Numbered from the stretch's first letter, positions 51,256 through 60,712 are shown. The stretch is DNA of 64,000 nucleotides from Cetobacterium sp050033475 (GCF_050033475.1 NZ_CP188321.1:62001-126000), one strand, 5' to 3'. Notes: generated by a model from the sequence alone, not told the origin. Numbers and translations are program-made.

Positions 51256-52059
51256 CTATTTTATCTTCTTAAATGAAACTTCTCTTCTATCAAATGATGA
51301 TATATATTTTACATTTATACTTTCTAAGAAATCGTAAACTTCCTTAAAATTCATTGCAATATCCTTTGCCTTATGTGCATCTGAACCTATTGTTATTATT
51401 TCTCCACCCAATTGAAAGTATCTTTTAACTATATCTTCACAGGGATAAAATCTATTTTCTCCATATCGGAATCCTGAGGTATTTATTTCAATTCCTTTAT
51501 TTTTTTCTATGATTCTATTTAATATTGTTTCAATTATATCCCAATGTTTTTTATAATCTAAATTTTTAAATTTTTCTCCCCCATACCTTGTTATAAAATC
51601 CAAATGACTACAAACTGAAAAATCATCATAGGCATTTATACAATCTAATACTGCTTGAAAATATTTTCCATGAGCTTCCTCTGGACTTTTATTTTTAAAA
51701 AATTCTGGTAAACTAACATCTATAGTTTCAATTGAATGAACTGAAGATAAAACATAATCAAATGGATATTTATTGATAATTTTTTTTCCCAATTCTCCCA
51801 AGTGCTTTTGCATACCAAATTCTAACCCTAATTTAATATCAATTTCTTTTTTATGAATTTCTTTTAAATCTAAAATTTTAGGAACATACTTTTCTAAATT
51901 AACCATGAAATCTGGAGTATTTTTCATATCAAAATCGTAATGATCTGTTATAGCCAATTCCTTTAATCCTATCTCCTTCGCTCTATTTATTATATTTTCC
52001 AACTTTTCAATAGAATCTCCTGAAAATTCACTATGAACATGATAGTCACTAATAAACAT
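51256..52059 (-). CDS. PHP-family phosphoesterase (histidinol-phosphatase type)
   Basis: Metal-dependent phosphatase of 267 aa in the HisJ/HisK group. Metal motifs: DYHVHSEFSGDS at the N-terminus, LAITDHYDFD, LGLEFGMQ, LSSVHSIET, VCSHLDFITRYGG and TIGSDAHKAKDIA. Histidinol phosphate is the family's best-known substrate, but no other his genes are nearby and the operon partners are MalY and AcuI-like genes, so another phosphoester is possible. Confidence 0.88.
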   Translation of the reverse strand: MFISDYHVHSEFSGDSIEKLENIINRAKEIGLKELAITDHYDFDMKNTPDFMVNLEKYVPKILDLKEIHKKEIDIKLGLEFGMQKHLGELGKKIINKYPFDYVLSSVHSIETIDVSLPEFFKNKSPEEAHGKYFQAVLDCINAYDDFSVCSHLDFITRYGGEKFKNLDYKKHWDIIETILNRIIEKNKGIEINTSGFRYGENRFYPCEDIVKRYFQLGGEIITIGSDAHKAKDIAMNFKEVYDFLESINVKYISSFDRREVSFKKIK

Positions 52060-52111
52060 TGTTCCCCCTCCTTAAAACTTTCTTCTTTTGAATTATAGCA
52101 TTTTTAAGTAT

Positions 52112-52147
52112 AAAAAAAAAGAAAGGCTCCTTATCAAAGCCTTTCAA
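52112..52147 (-). terminator. Terminator after the YibE/F gene
   Basis: GAAAGGCTTTGATAAGGAGCCTTTC on the minus strand folds into a stem followed by a T run. Confidence 0.8.
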
Positions 52148-52150
52148 TTT

Positions 52151-53278
52151 TTATTTTTTAGGTCTCAACATAACCGATACTAAAACTGTAACAGGAATTG
52201 ATAATACCAGACCAATACTTCCTGCTATACTTCTTATTATTTCCGTAGCAACTATATCTAAGTTTATTACTTCTGTAAAACTTAATTTAAAAGAAATAAA
52301 TACCATAATTAGAGATAATGAACTACCAACATAAGCTAAAATTAAGGTATTCGACATAGCTCCCATTATATCTTTCCCTATATTCATTCCTGATTTTATT
52401 AGCTGTTTATTTGTTATTTCAGGATTAATACTTTCTATCTCCCACATAGAAGCAGCTATGGAAATTGCCACATCCATCACGGCTCCCAAAGCTCCTATTA
52501 TTACTCCTGAAAATAAAATTCCCCTATAATTTAAGAAATGACCATTTGAACCATAAACTAATGCCTGCATATCTTCTGAACCCATTCCTACAAGCCCAGT
52601 ATAATTACTCACTCCCATGGCCAATATTCCCGCTATTAAAGTTCCTAAAACCGTTCCTAAAATTCCTGCAAAGGTTTTTCTATTTATTCCACTTACAATA
52701 AATAGAGTTAGAACTGTAATTATTGCCACCGCTACAATTGTTATTGGAATTGGTGAAAATCCCTTAAGTAACATTGGTATCAAAAATCCTATAACTATTG
52801 CTACCGTCAAAAATAAAGTTATAAAGGCCTTTAATCCTTTAATCCCACCAATAACTAACATTGAAGCTATAAATATTCCTATTAAAAAATATAAAGAGTT
52901 TTCTTTAGAACGTTCAAATATTTTTAGTCCTGTTAATTTCCCGTTTTCCTCATACTGATATAATAATATCTTCTCTCCCTTTTTTAAAATCAGTTTATAA
53001 GGATTTATTTGATCTATTGTATTTCTTAAAGTATAAGTTTCTCCTTTAAACTCACCATTCAGCAATTGAATTTTTAAATGTTGATATCTTATATCACTCT
53101 CAATTGGAATATCTCTTTTTTCATTCGTATCATCATAGGGAATATCAACTATTTTTCCCTTAACAATTGTGTATCCCCTATCAGTAACTTCTTCTCTATA
53201 AAAATCCTTTAGATTTTTTAGATCATTTCCAAAGATAATCGTACTAAGGAAAAATAAGATTAGTAATACCCGTTTCAT
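52151..53278 (-). CDS. YibE/F-family membrane protein
   Basis: Membrane protein of 375 aa. A signal sequence (about residues 1-17) is followed by an extracytoplasmic beta domain to about residue 125, then seven or more spans beginning SLYFLIGIFIASMLVIGGIKGLKA. GAVMDVAISIAASMWEI and LIKSGMNIGKDIMGAMSNTLILAYVG are conserved YibE/F blocks. The activity is unknown. It follows the 5'-nucleotidase gene after 22 bases. Confidence 0.9.
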   Translation of the reverse strand: MKRVLLILFFLSTIIFGNDLKNLKDFYREEVTDRGYTIVKGKIVDIPYDDTNEKRDIPIESDIRYQHLKIQLLNGEFKGETYTLRNTIDQINPYKLILKKGEKILLYQYEENGKLTGLKIFERSKENSLYFLIGIFIASMLVIGGIKGLKAFITLFLTVAIVIGFLIPMLLKGFSPIPITIVAVAIITVLTLFIVSGINRKTFAGILGTVLGTLIAGILAMGVSNYTGLVGMGSEDMQALVYGSNGHFLNYRGILFSGVIIGALGAVMDVAISIAASMWEIESINPEITNKQLIKSGMNIGKDIMGAMSNTLILAYVGSSLSLIMVFISFKLSFTEVINLDIVATEIIRSIAGSIGLVLSIPVTVLVSVMLRPKK

Positions 53279-53300
53279 CTTGTCCTCTTTTCATTGAATC

Positions 53301-55007
53301 TTACATTGCTGGTATAAGAATTTCTTCTCCTACATAAATTATATTAGGATTTTTAAACTTATTAGCTTTTATTATTTTTTCTACAGAAGTTTTATTAGCC
53401 TCTGCTATTTTCTTTAATGTATCATTTTTCTTAATAATATATATTTTACCTTGAGATGAAACTGGTGCTTTAACATCCTTAACATCTACTAATATTTCAC
53501 TAATATTTGGAATTTCTATTCCTTTATTAGCTTTAATATTCTCAACTAAAACATCTCTAATTGGTATAAATAAATCTTTTATTTCTACAGCATCTTTAAA
53601 ATCATATTTATCTCCGCCACTTACAATAAAATCATTTGTAGCAACTGTATAAATTTCATCATCTTTTATTGGAGTTCCATCTTCTAAAGTAATACTTACA
53701 ATTCTATGCTCATATTCTTTATTTGGATCATAAACTACTTTTAATCCAGCAAATTGACCATCAGTCATATAATCTGCTCCGATTCCATGATCTATAAGTT
53801 GTCTTAATTGTTTTCCAGTTACCTTAGCAATTACAACTTGATTATCAAATGGCATAATCTCATATAAATCACCCATTGTAATGTCACCCTTATAAAGAGT
53901 TCTTCTTAATCCACCACCATTTGTTAAACCAACTTGAGATTTTGTATACTTTCTCATAACATCAGTTGCCCAATAACCAAGTTCTGTTAAAGAACCTCCT
54001 CTATCATGATTTAAATCTCCACTTAAAGTTCCTAACTTTTCTCCCAATACTCCTGATAATTCCTCTGTTTGCTTCTCTAAATCTGCAGCAACTTCTGCGT
54101 TTGGAATAATATCTGATTTTCTATTTTCAACTGCATCTACAGATGGTTTTATTTCAATAATTTTTCCATCTTCTACAACTATATGTAATTTTCCTAAAGC
54201 TCTACCATATTTATATGCTTGAATTACTGGTTTTCCATTCATAGTTCCTGCAACAGTTCTATGAGAGTGTCCTGTAACTACTCCATCAATTCCTTCTACT
54301 TTAGTTAATCTATCTAATTCATCACCTAATACAACTTGATCCTTTTGATCACTTGGTATATGAGTAATAGCAATAATTACATCTGGTTTACCTTCAGGTG
54401 CATTTCCATCCTTTAAAAATTTAACCCAGTGAGCCGCAGCTTCCTCTGCAGGTTTAAACTCTAAATTCTCAACAAATTCAGCCTTAGTTTGATAAGGAGT
54501 TTGCTCTGTTGCAAGACCTATTAAAGCAACTTTTACTCCATCCATTTCAACAATTTTATAAGGTTTTGCCCATGTTACTGATTTTCCAGTTGTTTTATCA
54601 TAAATATTTGAAGCTAAATAATCAAAGTTTCCTTCTTCTGACCATTTTGCTATTCTATCACTTCCCCAATCAAATTCATGATTTCCAACTGCTGAAGCTG
54701 TTAGCTTCATAGCCTTCATCATTTTACTAACTGGTGCTCCAAATGTTAAGTTAGAAATAGCTGTACCTTGATAGTTATCTCCACCACTTACTACAATAAT
54801 ATTTGGATTAGCTTCTCTAGCTGCATTTACATACCCAACCATTTTAGCCATTCCTATATTTTTTCCTTTTTCTCTTGTATCTTCCGCTACATTTCCATGA
54901 AAGTCATTAAAACTGATAATATCAATTTTTGTAACTTTTGCAAATACTGTAGTTACCATAAGTAATAAAAACACAAAATATTGAAACACTTTAAGCAACT
55001 TATTCAT
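53301..55007 (-). CDS. Exported 5'-nucleotidase/2',3'-cyclic phosphodiesterase with a LysM domain
   Basis: Exported metallophosphoesterase of 568 aa. A signal peptide ends TTVFA. The N-terminal calcineurin-like domain has DIISFNDFHGNV, VSGGDNYQGTAI, AVGNHEFDWGSDR, IAITHIPSD and VTGHSHRTV. The C-terminal 5'-nucleotidase domain has LTNGGGLRRTLYKGDITMGDLYEIMPF in part and VATNDFIVSGGDKYDF. Residues about 522-568 are a LysM module (YIIKKNDTLKKIAEANKTS) that would hold it at the cell wall. The start at 55007 has GGGAGG 5 bases upstream; a longer in-frame start precedes the signal peptide and is rejected. It scavenges nucleosides. Confidence 0.93.
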   Translation of the reverse strand: MNKLLKVFQYFVFLLLMVTTVFAKVTKIDIISFNDFHGNVAEDTREKGKNIGMAKMVGYVNAAREANPNIIVVSGGDNYQGTAISNLTFGAPVSKMMKAMKLTASAVGNHEFDWGSDRIAKWSEEGNFDYLASNIYDKTTGKSVTWAKPYKIVEMDGVKVALIGLATEQTPYQTKAEFVENLEFKPAEEAAAHWVKFLKDGNAPEGKPDVIIAITHIPSDQKDQVVLGDELDRLTKVEGIDGVVTGHSHRTVAGTMNGKPVIQAYKYGRALGKLHIVVEDGKIIEIKPSVDAVENRKSDIIPNAEVAADLEKQTEELSGVLGEKLGTLSGDLNHDRGGSLTELGYWATDVMRKYTKSQVGLTNGGGLRRTLYKGDITMGDLYEIMPFDNQVVIAKVTGKQLRQLIDHGIGADYMTDGQFAGLKVVYDPNKEYEHRIVSITLEDGTPIKDDEIYTVATNDFIVSGGDKYDFKDAVEIKDLFIPIRDVLVENIKANKGIEIPNISEILVDVKDVKAPVSSQGKIYIIKKNDTLKKIAEANKTSVEKIIKANKFKNPNIIYVGEEILIPAM

Positions 55008-55165
55008 AAAATCCTCCCAAATTAAAAATTTTTTCCCTGCCTTTAGTGTATCATATTTCATCATAATTGAACACTCCATTCTTAGGATATTTTCATTTAT
55101 TATTGTATTTTTATTTTCATAAATGTTATACTATTCGAACAAAACGAACGTAATTATTAAAAAAT

Positions 55166-55193
55166 AAAAATGCCAGGTTTTCCTGGCATTTTT
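55166..55193 (-). terminator. Terminator after the M20D amidohydrolase
   Basis: AATGCCAGG, a short loop and CCTGGCATT form a perfect stem with flanking A and T runs. Confidence 0.9.
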
Positions 55194-55194
55194 G

Positions 55195-56511
55195 CTATGC
55201 TTTTATTATTTTATCATTAGATTCCATAAATTTTAAATATTCTTCCTTAGTCATTGTAGGTTTAAAATTCTCTAATATTTCCTTAGCTGTTTTTCCTTCA
55301 TTAATTAATAAATCTACAACAGTTAAAGCCATAGCTTTTGCTGGTAATAAATATGCAGCCTCTTCATCCGCTATATTATATTCCTTTGTATGTAATCCAC
55401 CCTTAATTCCACCAAACATTGGGTGTAAAGTTGGAATAATATGTGAAACATCTCCAAAGTCAAATGATCCTGTGAAGTCTCCTCCTTCAATAACATCATT
55501 TTCTAATCCTAAGAAATCTAAATTTTCTCTTAAAACTTTTTCCATAGAATCATGTCTTAATATTGGTAAATATCCAGGTATTTCTGTAATTTCTATACTT
55601 GCACCTACAGCATGAGCTCCTGCTATTAATCCTCTATTTACTTTATAATTTGCATCAACCATTCCATCTATAGTTCTTGCTCTAACATAAGATTCCATTC
55701 TAACATCTGCAGGAACCACATTTACAATATCTCCTCCCTTAGTTATAATTGGGTGGAATCTTACCTTATCACTCTCTTTAAATGTTTCTCTTTGTGCATG
55801 CACATTATTTATTGCTAACATAGCTGCATTTAAAGCATTTATTCCTTCATAAGGAGCTGACCCTGCATGAGCTTCTTTTCCAATAAATTTAACTTGTTTT
55901 CCAATAAATCCGTTACTAACAGGCCCTGTTAGAACTTTTTTATCTCCTAAATCTAAAGCATGGAACATTATTGCCATATTTACATCGTCAAAAGTCCCAT
56001 TATATATCATTTCTTGTTTTCCACCGAAATATTTTATTTTTCCATCTGCTCTTAGTTTGCTTCTATATTCTAATTCAACAAATTCTTCAGCAGGAGTGGC
56101 CATAAAATCAACTTTCCCCCCTAAATGAGATAAAACTCCAGATTTAACTAATCCTACTGCTGCTCCTAGCATTCCTGCAACTTGAATATTATGTCCACAT
56201 GCATGAATTGCTCCAATTTCATTGGCATCACAGTGGTCATTACAAGATATAGCATCCAATTCTCCTAAAATTGCAACTTTTGGACCTTCTTTATCTCCAT
56301 TAGCTCTTGCTCTACATCCAGTATAAGCAATTCCCTCTTCTACTTCTAATCCTAATTCCTCTGATAAAAATTTACTAACTGTTTTTGTAGTTTCAAATTC
56401 TTTATAACCAAATTCTGGATTTTTATATATTTTTCTTCCAACTTCTATAATAATATCTTTATTATCCTCTATTGTTTGGATTACTTTGTTCTTCAATTCT
56501 GTAATATTCAT
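55195..56511 (-). CDS. M20D-family amidohydrolase (AbgB/aminoacylase-like)
   Basis: Metal-dependent amidohydrolase of 438 aa. The group motifs are KNPEFGYKEFETTK, ILGELDAISCNDHCDANEIGAIHACGHN (part), ATPAEEFVELE, and the lid FIGKEAHAGSAPYEGINALNAAML. The metal-site His is in GGLHTKEYNI. The best-known relatives cleave N-acyl amino acids or p-aminobenzoyl-glutamate. It is the last gene of a set with two membrane proteins; that context suggests hydrolysis of an imported amide. The substrate is unknown. Confidence 0.88.
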   Translation of the reverse strand: MNITELKNKVIQTIEDNKDIIIEVGRKIYKNPEFGYKEFETTKTVSKFLSEELGLEVEEGIAYTGCRARANGDKEGPKVAILGELDAISCNDHCDANEIGAIHACGHNIQVAGMLGAAVGLVKSGVLSHLGGKVDFMATPAEEFVELEYRSKLRADGKIKYFGGKQEMIYNGTFDDVNMAIMFHALDLGDKKVLTGPVSNGFIGKQVKFIGKEAHAGSAPYEGINALNAAMLAINNVHAQRETFKESDKVRFHPIITKGGDIVNVVPADVRMESYVRARTIDGMVDANYKVNRGLIAGAHAVGASIEITEIPGYLPILRHDSMEKVLRENLDFLGLENDVIEGGDFTGSFDFGDVSHIIPTLHPMFGGIKGGLHTKEYNIADEEAAYLLPAKAMALTVVDLLINEGKTAKEILENFKPTMTKEEYLKFMESNDKIIKA

Positions 56512-56537
56512 AATACGCCCTCTCTACTTAAAATTTA

Positions 56538-57005
56538 TTATATTTCTCCTCTTAATTTTAACACAGCTTCTGCTATTAAAGCACATGCAAAGAAAATAGA
56601 AATAAAAACTAAAACTGATATTAAAATTATTTTCCAAGACATACTTTTTAATTCTTCTATTTTACTTCCAACAGAAATTCCGGCAAAAGTAAGTAATGGA
56701 GTTGTTATTGCCATAAAATTTATTTTTCCAGTATATTCCATAAAAACCTTTGACAAAGGGTTATAAGGTATACTCATTAAAAATCCTAAAATTGTTACCC
56801 AACCAAAAGCCGGAAAAATTGATTTAGGAAATAATTCTTTTATTATTAAAGCACCTAAAGCTACTGCTAAAATCATTAACATTCCAGGAATTCCTTCAAT
56901 TATAGAAGAACCCATTCCTACTTTTTGAGTTAATAATACCGCCATCCCTGATAATAAAAGTAAAAGTCCGTTGTTACTTAATTTTTTTGTATTAATTTTC
57001 CCCAT
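56538..57005 (-). CDS. 155-aa membrane protein paired with DUF3100
   Basis: Small membrane protein with about five hydrophobic segments. NGLLLLLSGMAVLLTQKVGMG, GIPGMLMILAVALGALIIKELFPKSIFPAFGW and FAGISVGSKIEELKSMSWKIILI are the most structured parts. I recognise no named domain. It starts at the stop of the DUF3100 gene (one base shared) and is followed by the M20D gene after 26 bases, so the three are one transcript. A two-part transporter with DUF3100 is the simplest inference. Confidence 0.75.
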   Translation of the reverse strand: MGKINTKKLSNNGLLLLLSGMAVLLTQKVGMGSSIIEGIPGMLMILAVALGALIIKELFPKSIFPAFGWVTILGFLMSIPYNPLSKVFMEYTGKINFMAITTPLLTFAGISVGSKIEELKSMSWKIILISVLVFISIFFACALIAEAVLKLRGEI

Positions 57006-57829
57006 TATGCTTCTACTCCTTTATTCTTTTTCTTTCCTAACTTTGGTTCTAATATTGAATACAATTTATTAGTTAAAGGCAGAGTGATAAATATTAAAAA
57101 GTTTACCCCTGTTATACCAGAAAGCATATTACTTGTTGCTGCATAGGCTATAACAGTATCCTTCATATTTGCAGGAATTGTTTCTGTTAAAGCAGCTACC
57201 GCTGCAGTCATCATACTTCCACTTCCTACTCCACAAGCCATTCCCAATGCATAGGGATGAATTCCTGTATAAACTGCCACTGAACCTAAAATACCAAAAA
57301 CTATAGTTCCTAAAACTGTTCCAATTAAATAAGTTCCTAAAACTCCACTTCCCTCAGGAGAATCTATTCCATATTTTTCTCCAATTACTCCTAAAGAAGG
57401 TTCTCTACTTATACTAGAGGTTGCTCCTACTGCTTCTCTTTTCATTCCCATATATAGTGCCAATGGTAATGCAATAATTGGTGATAATATATGTCCAAAC
57501 TCTTGAGCTAGGAATGCAGGTCCTGCTTCAATTATTTTTTGAAAATTTGGTCCAGCAAGGGTTCCATATTTAACTCCCAAAATAAGTAATATTACTCCCA
57601 CAAATTCCCCTGCTAATTTTATTTCTTTTTCTCCTATTATTTTCTTTAAAACTTTAATTTTTTTTCCTAAAAGATCCGGTGTTATAATTAATCCAATTGT
57701 TACAGCATATAACATTGGAAATAAAACTATATTTACCCCTCCCACAGGAACCGAGATTTTTCCTATAGCTTCACATAAAACGATTATCGTTGCTGAAGCT
57801 ATTAATAATTGCGCCATCACTTTGTTCAT
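57005..57829 (-). CDS. DUF3100-family membrane protein
   Basis: Membrane protein of 274 aa that I assign to DUF3100. Distinctive parts are ISVPVGGVNIVLFPMLYAVTIGLI, AQEFGHILSPIIALPLALYMGMKREAVGATSSISREPSLGVIGEKYG (given in part) and GMACGVGSGSMMTAAVAALTETIP. About eight spans are predicted. Transport is likely but unproven. It opens the operon that ends in an M20D amidohydrolase, behind a consensus promoter and next to a regulator gene. Confidence 0.8.
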   Translation of the reverse strand: MNKVMAQLLIASATIIVLCEAIGKISVPVGGVNIVLFPMLYAVTIGLIITPDLLGKKIKVLKKIIGEKEIKLAGEFVGVILLILGVKYGTLAGPNFQKIIEAGPAFLAQEFGHILSPIIALPLALYMGMKREAVGATSSISREPSLGVIGEKYGIDSPEGSGVLGTYLIGTVLGTIVFGILGSVAVYTGIHPYALGMACGVGSGSMMTAAVAALTETIPANMKDTVIAYAATSNMLSGITGVNFLIFITLPLTNKLYSILEPKLGKKKNKGVEA

Positions 57830-57881
57830 CTTTTCTCTCCTTTTGTCCTAAATAAGTCCTTTATTCACGTGTATGAACATA

Positions 57882-57910
57882 TTTATACTATTTACTTCAC
57901 ATTTTGTCAA
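57882..57910 (-). promoter_or_regulatory. Promoter of the DUF3100 operon
   Basis: On the minus strand TTGACA (57905-57910) and TATAAA (57882-57887) are spaced by 17 bases. CACGTG at 57867-57872, within TTCATACACGTGAA, lies just downstream and could be an operator. Confidence 0.8.
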
Positions 57911-57933
57911 CAAATAAATCTATTTCAGCACAT

Positions 57934-57960
57934 AAAAAAAAGGAGTAGAACATTTCTACC
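57934..57960 (-). terminator. Terminator after the regulator gene
   Basis: GGTAGAA, ATG loop and TTCTACTCC followed by eight T residues on the minus strand. Confidence 0.8.
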
Positions 57961-57962
57961 CT

Positions 57963-59231
57963 TTAAAAGTCAATTCTTATAACCCTTCTTGGTCTTCCCG
58001 CTTTAACAGAATTTTCAAACTCTATTAACTTACCATAACCATTTTCCATAATTGATTTTATTATTCTATTTGCACTTCTTTCACTAATTTCTAAAAAATT
58101 TGCTAATTCCTTACTTGTAAATTCAGTTTTATCATATTTTTTACTTATAGCTTTAATTTTTGATAAATAATTTGAACTTATTCCTGCCTTTTTTGCTATA
58201 ATATAAATTTTTTCATCCACTTGATCCCTATATTCAATCTCTTTAACATCAAATAAAGGACCTTTTATACTTTTTCCAGAAGAAGAATATATTTCAAAAT
58301 TTCTTTTTTCTAAACTTACTCCTAAAGCTTTTCTTGCATTTTTTTCAGCATTAATAATACTTTCTCCAAATCCTATTCCAATTCCTAAATTAATTCCTTT
58401 ATCTAAAAGATTTAATTCATGTAAAGATTTTTTAAAACACCATATTAAGTCTTTATTTTTTAACATTTTTTTTGTTGTAATTAAAATATATTCTTTGTTA
58501 TCAGTTATTTTCAATTGTCCTTGAACTTCCTTAGAATATTCCAAGATAATTTTATTTATCTTTTCTTTATCTTCCCAAGATATTTCATTGTTCTCAATTT
58601 TTATAATTTTTATTCCTAAACTATTATCTTCATTTTTCTTTAATTCAATATCTTTTAAAAGTTTTTCAAATTTTTCAACAATTTCAATGTTTGATGCTTG
58701 CAATCTATAAACTGGTACATCTTTTCTTTTAAAATATAAATATATATGACCAAAGGCTGTCATTATACAATTTATTTCTTTTTTCTTTAATAGATTTTCA
58801 TACTCATCTAAATAATTTTTTTCAGTCTTATTTAGAACAAATTCCTGATGTATATAATTTTCTAAAGAAATATCAAGTTCATCTAAGACACTCCCCAATG
58901 CCTTTTTATCAACTATATCTACTCCTAATTTCAAATTATTAAATGTATTAAAATCATTTCTTAAATCCCAAAAAGCCTTCGCTATACTAGGAAAGTTTCT
59001 ACCTGTAAATGTTAAAGGTTTTTTACATATATTCTTTACTAAAGAATATATTCCAACTCCTGTAACATATATTCCATCCACAGCATCTTGTATTTTTTCT
59101 ACTATCTCAGGAGTATTTTCTACCTTTTCCTCAATCAACTCAACAAACTCAATAGATGAATTTTGTTCAGTCAAAACGCTATGTATTTTCTTTACAGAAT
59201 CCGGCGCTCCTATTATGGCAATTTTCATCAT
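57963..59231 (-). CDS. Probable sensor-regulator with a C-terminal winged helix
   Basis: Protein of 422 aa. The N-terminus (MKIAIIGAPDSVKKI) looks like a receiver-like alpha/beta domain. The central part contains GINLGIGIGFGESIINAEKNARKAL, similar to the degenerate cyclase or GGDEF-like modules that precede DNA-binding domains in some regulators. The C-terminus has a helix-turn-helix pattern (EFTSKELANFLEISERSANRIIKSI) and ends AGRPRRVIRIDF. It likely controls the adjacent DUF3100-M20D operon. The start at 59231 has GGAGG 6 bases upstream. The domain calls are inferences. Confidence 0.65.
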   Translation of the reverse strand: MMKIAIIGAPDSVKKIHSVLTEQNSSIEFVELIEEKVENTPEIVEKIQDAVDGIYVTGVGIYSLVKNICKKPLTFTGRNFPSIAKAFWDLRNDFNTFNNLKLGVDIVDKKALGSVLDELDISLENYIHQEFVLNKTEKNYLDEYENLLKKKEINCIMTAFGHIYLYFKRKDVPVYRLQASNIEIVEKFEKLLKDIELKKNEDNSLGIKIIKIENNEISWEDKEKINKIILEYSKEVQGQLKITDNKEYILITTKKMLKNKDLIWCFKKSLHELNLLDKGINLGIGIGFGESIINAEKNARKALGVSLEKRNFEIYSSSGKSIKGPLFDVKEIEYRDQVDEKIYIIAKKAGISSNYLSKIKAISKKYDKTEFTSKELANFLEISERSANRIIKSIMENGYGKLIEFENSVKAGRPRRVIRIDF

Positions 59232-59366
59232 TTTTTCCTCCACCATTTTTTATTGCTCCGAGTATGATAACACATCATTATGTATTTTTTCAATATATTT
59301 ATATTTTTTAATTATGTTTTTTTAAACTTTATTTGTATAATAGTTATATATTATTAGGAGGTTTTT

Positions 59367-60497
59367 ATGAAAAAATTTAAAAATTTTATCTCTGGAATTA
59401 ATATAGCATTAAAAAATTATGAAAGAGCTAATTCTAATTTATGGGTTACATCTCTTTGTTATTTTTCAATATTTTCTTTAGTTCCAATTTTAGCAATAAC
59501 TTTTAGTATCGGTAGATGGTTGGGAATTGAAAATTACTTAATAACACAGCTTGTTAATAATTCTCCAATTAACGAAGAACTTTTAAATTCCTTATTAAAA
59601 GCTGGACAAAATTTATTAGAAAATACACGGAGTGGATTACTAGCTGGTCTTGGTTTTATCTTTTTAGTTTGGAGTTTGTTATCTATTTTATCTATTTTAG
59701 AAGAAGCCTTTGATGACATTTGGATGGTAAAAAAGAAAAGAAATTTTTTATATAGAATTTCTTATTATTTAACTTTATTTGCATCTTTTCCTATTATTTT
59801 GGTTTCTATGAATGGAATTGTTTCTCTTTTCCACTGGCAAGTTTTTAGATTTTTAACTCCTTATATTGGATTAACTTTATTCTTCACTCTTTTATATATT
59901 TTAATTCCAACAAGTGAAGTTAAACTTATTCCTGCTTTTTTTGCAGGATTTTTTGTTTCTATTTTTTTCAATCAAATACAATTTTTGTTAATTAAATTAC
60001 AAATTTTTATTAATACTTATAATAAAATTTATGGTAGTTTCTCTGTTATTTTAATTTTTTTACTTTGGTTAAGATTTATTTGGTTTTTTATAATTCTTGG
60101 TGGACATCTTGCATATTTTCTACAAAATACTGAAATCTTCACAGAAACTTTCAATCCAAAAAAATTAAATTTTATTACTATAAAAAAAATTTCTATAAAT
60201 ATATTAATTGTTTTAGGAGAAAATTATTTAAAAAATTTACCTCCTCTTTCGATTGAAGAAATAAGCAAGAAATTAAATTTACAAAAAAATTTAATTTATA
60301 ACGTATTAAATATATTGAAAGAAAAAAATTTAATAATTGAATCCTTCGATAATAATTTTAAATTATCTTGTAATATAAATACTTTAACCATTGAAAATAT
60401 TGAAAATATTCTTGAAGAATATGGATATAATCTTAATATTACATCTCCTGAAATCTCTAATAAAAATATTCTCTTAAAAGATTTAATAAATTTTTAA
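59367..60497 (+). CDS. YihY/BrkB-family membrane protein
   Basis: Inner-membrane protein of 376 aa. YihY signatures are SLCYFSIFSLVPILAITFSIG, FLVWSLLSILSILEEAFDDIW, FAGFFVSIFFNQIQFLLIK and YGSFSVILIFLLWLRFIWFFIILGGHLAYF (each in part). Six spans are expected. The C-terminal 110 residues are soluble and helical (LSIEEISKKLNLQKNLIYNVLNILKEKNLI), looking like a winged-helix extension. It is not RNase BN despite older names. AGGAGG precedes the ATG. Confidence 0.9.
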   Translation: MKKFKNFISGINIALKNYERANSNLWVTSLCYFSIFSLVPILAITFSIGRWLGIENYLITQLVNNSPINEELLNSLLKAGQNLLENTRSGLLAGLGFIFLVWSLLSILSILEEAFDDIWMVKKKRNFLYRISYYLTLFASFPIILVSMNGIVSLFHWQVFRFLTPYIGLTLFFTLLYILIPTSEVKLIPAFFAGFFVSIFFNQIQFLLIKLQIFINTYNKIYGSFSVILIFLLWLRFIWFFIILGGHLAYFLQNTEIFTETFNPKKLNFITIKKISINILIVLGENYLKNLPPLSIEEISKKLNLQKNLIYNVLNILKEKNLIIESFDNNFKLSCNINTLTIENIENILEEYGYNLNITSPEISNKNILLKDLINF

Positions 60498-60506
60498 ATT
60501 TCTTTG

Positions 60507-60535
60507 TTGACTTTTTATTTTTTTTATGATATTCT
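60507..60535 (+). promoter_or_regulatory. Promoter of the tRNA cluster
   Basis: TTGACT (60507-60512) and TATTCT (60530-60535) are spaced by 17 bases; TGA directly before the -10 adds an extended -10. Confidence 0.8.
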
Positions 60536-60553
60536 AATTAAGCAATGGAAGTA

Positions 60554-60630
60554 CGGAATATAGCGCAGTCCGGTAGCGCACCTGCCTTGGGAGCAGGGGG
60601 CCGCAAGTTCGAATCTTGCTATTCCGACCA
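60554..60630 (+). tRNA. tRNA-Pro (anticodon TGG)
   Basis: The acceptor stem CGGAATA pairs with TATTCCG, followed by ACCA. The anticodon stem CCTGC/GCAGG carries the loop CTTGGGA with anticodon TGG. The T-arm has GTTCGAA. Confidence 0.96.
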
Positions 60631-60633
60631 TGC

Positions 60634-60709
60634 AGGCTAATGGCTCAATTGGTAGAGCATCGGTCTCCAAAACCGAGGGTTGCGGGTTCGAGTCCTGCTT
60701 GGCCTGCCA
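60634..60709 (+). tRNA. tRNA-Trp (anticodon CCA)
   Basis: Acceptor AGGCTAA with TTGGCCT, discriminator G and encoded CCA. The loop CTCCAAA gives anticodon CCA. The T-arm has GTTCGAG. Confidence 0.96.
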
Positions 60710-60712
60710 TAT

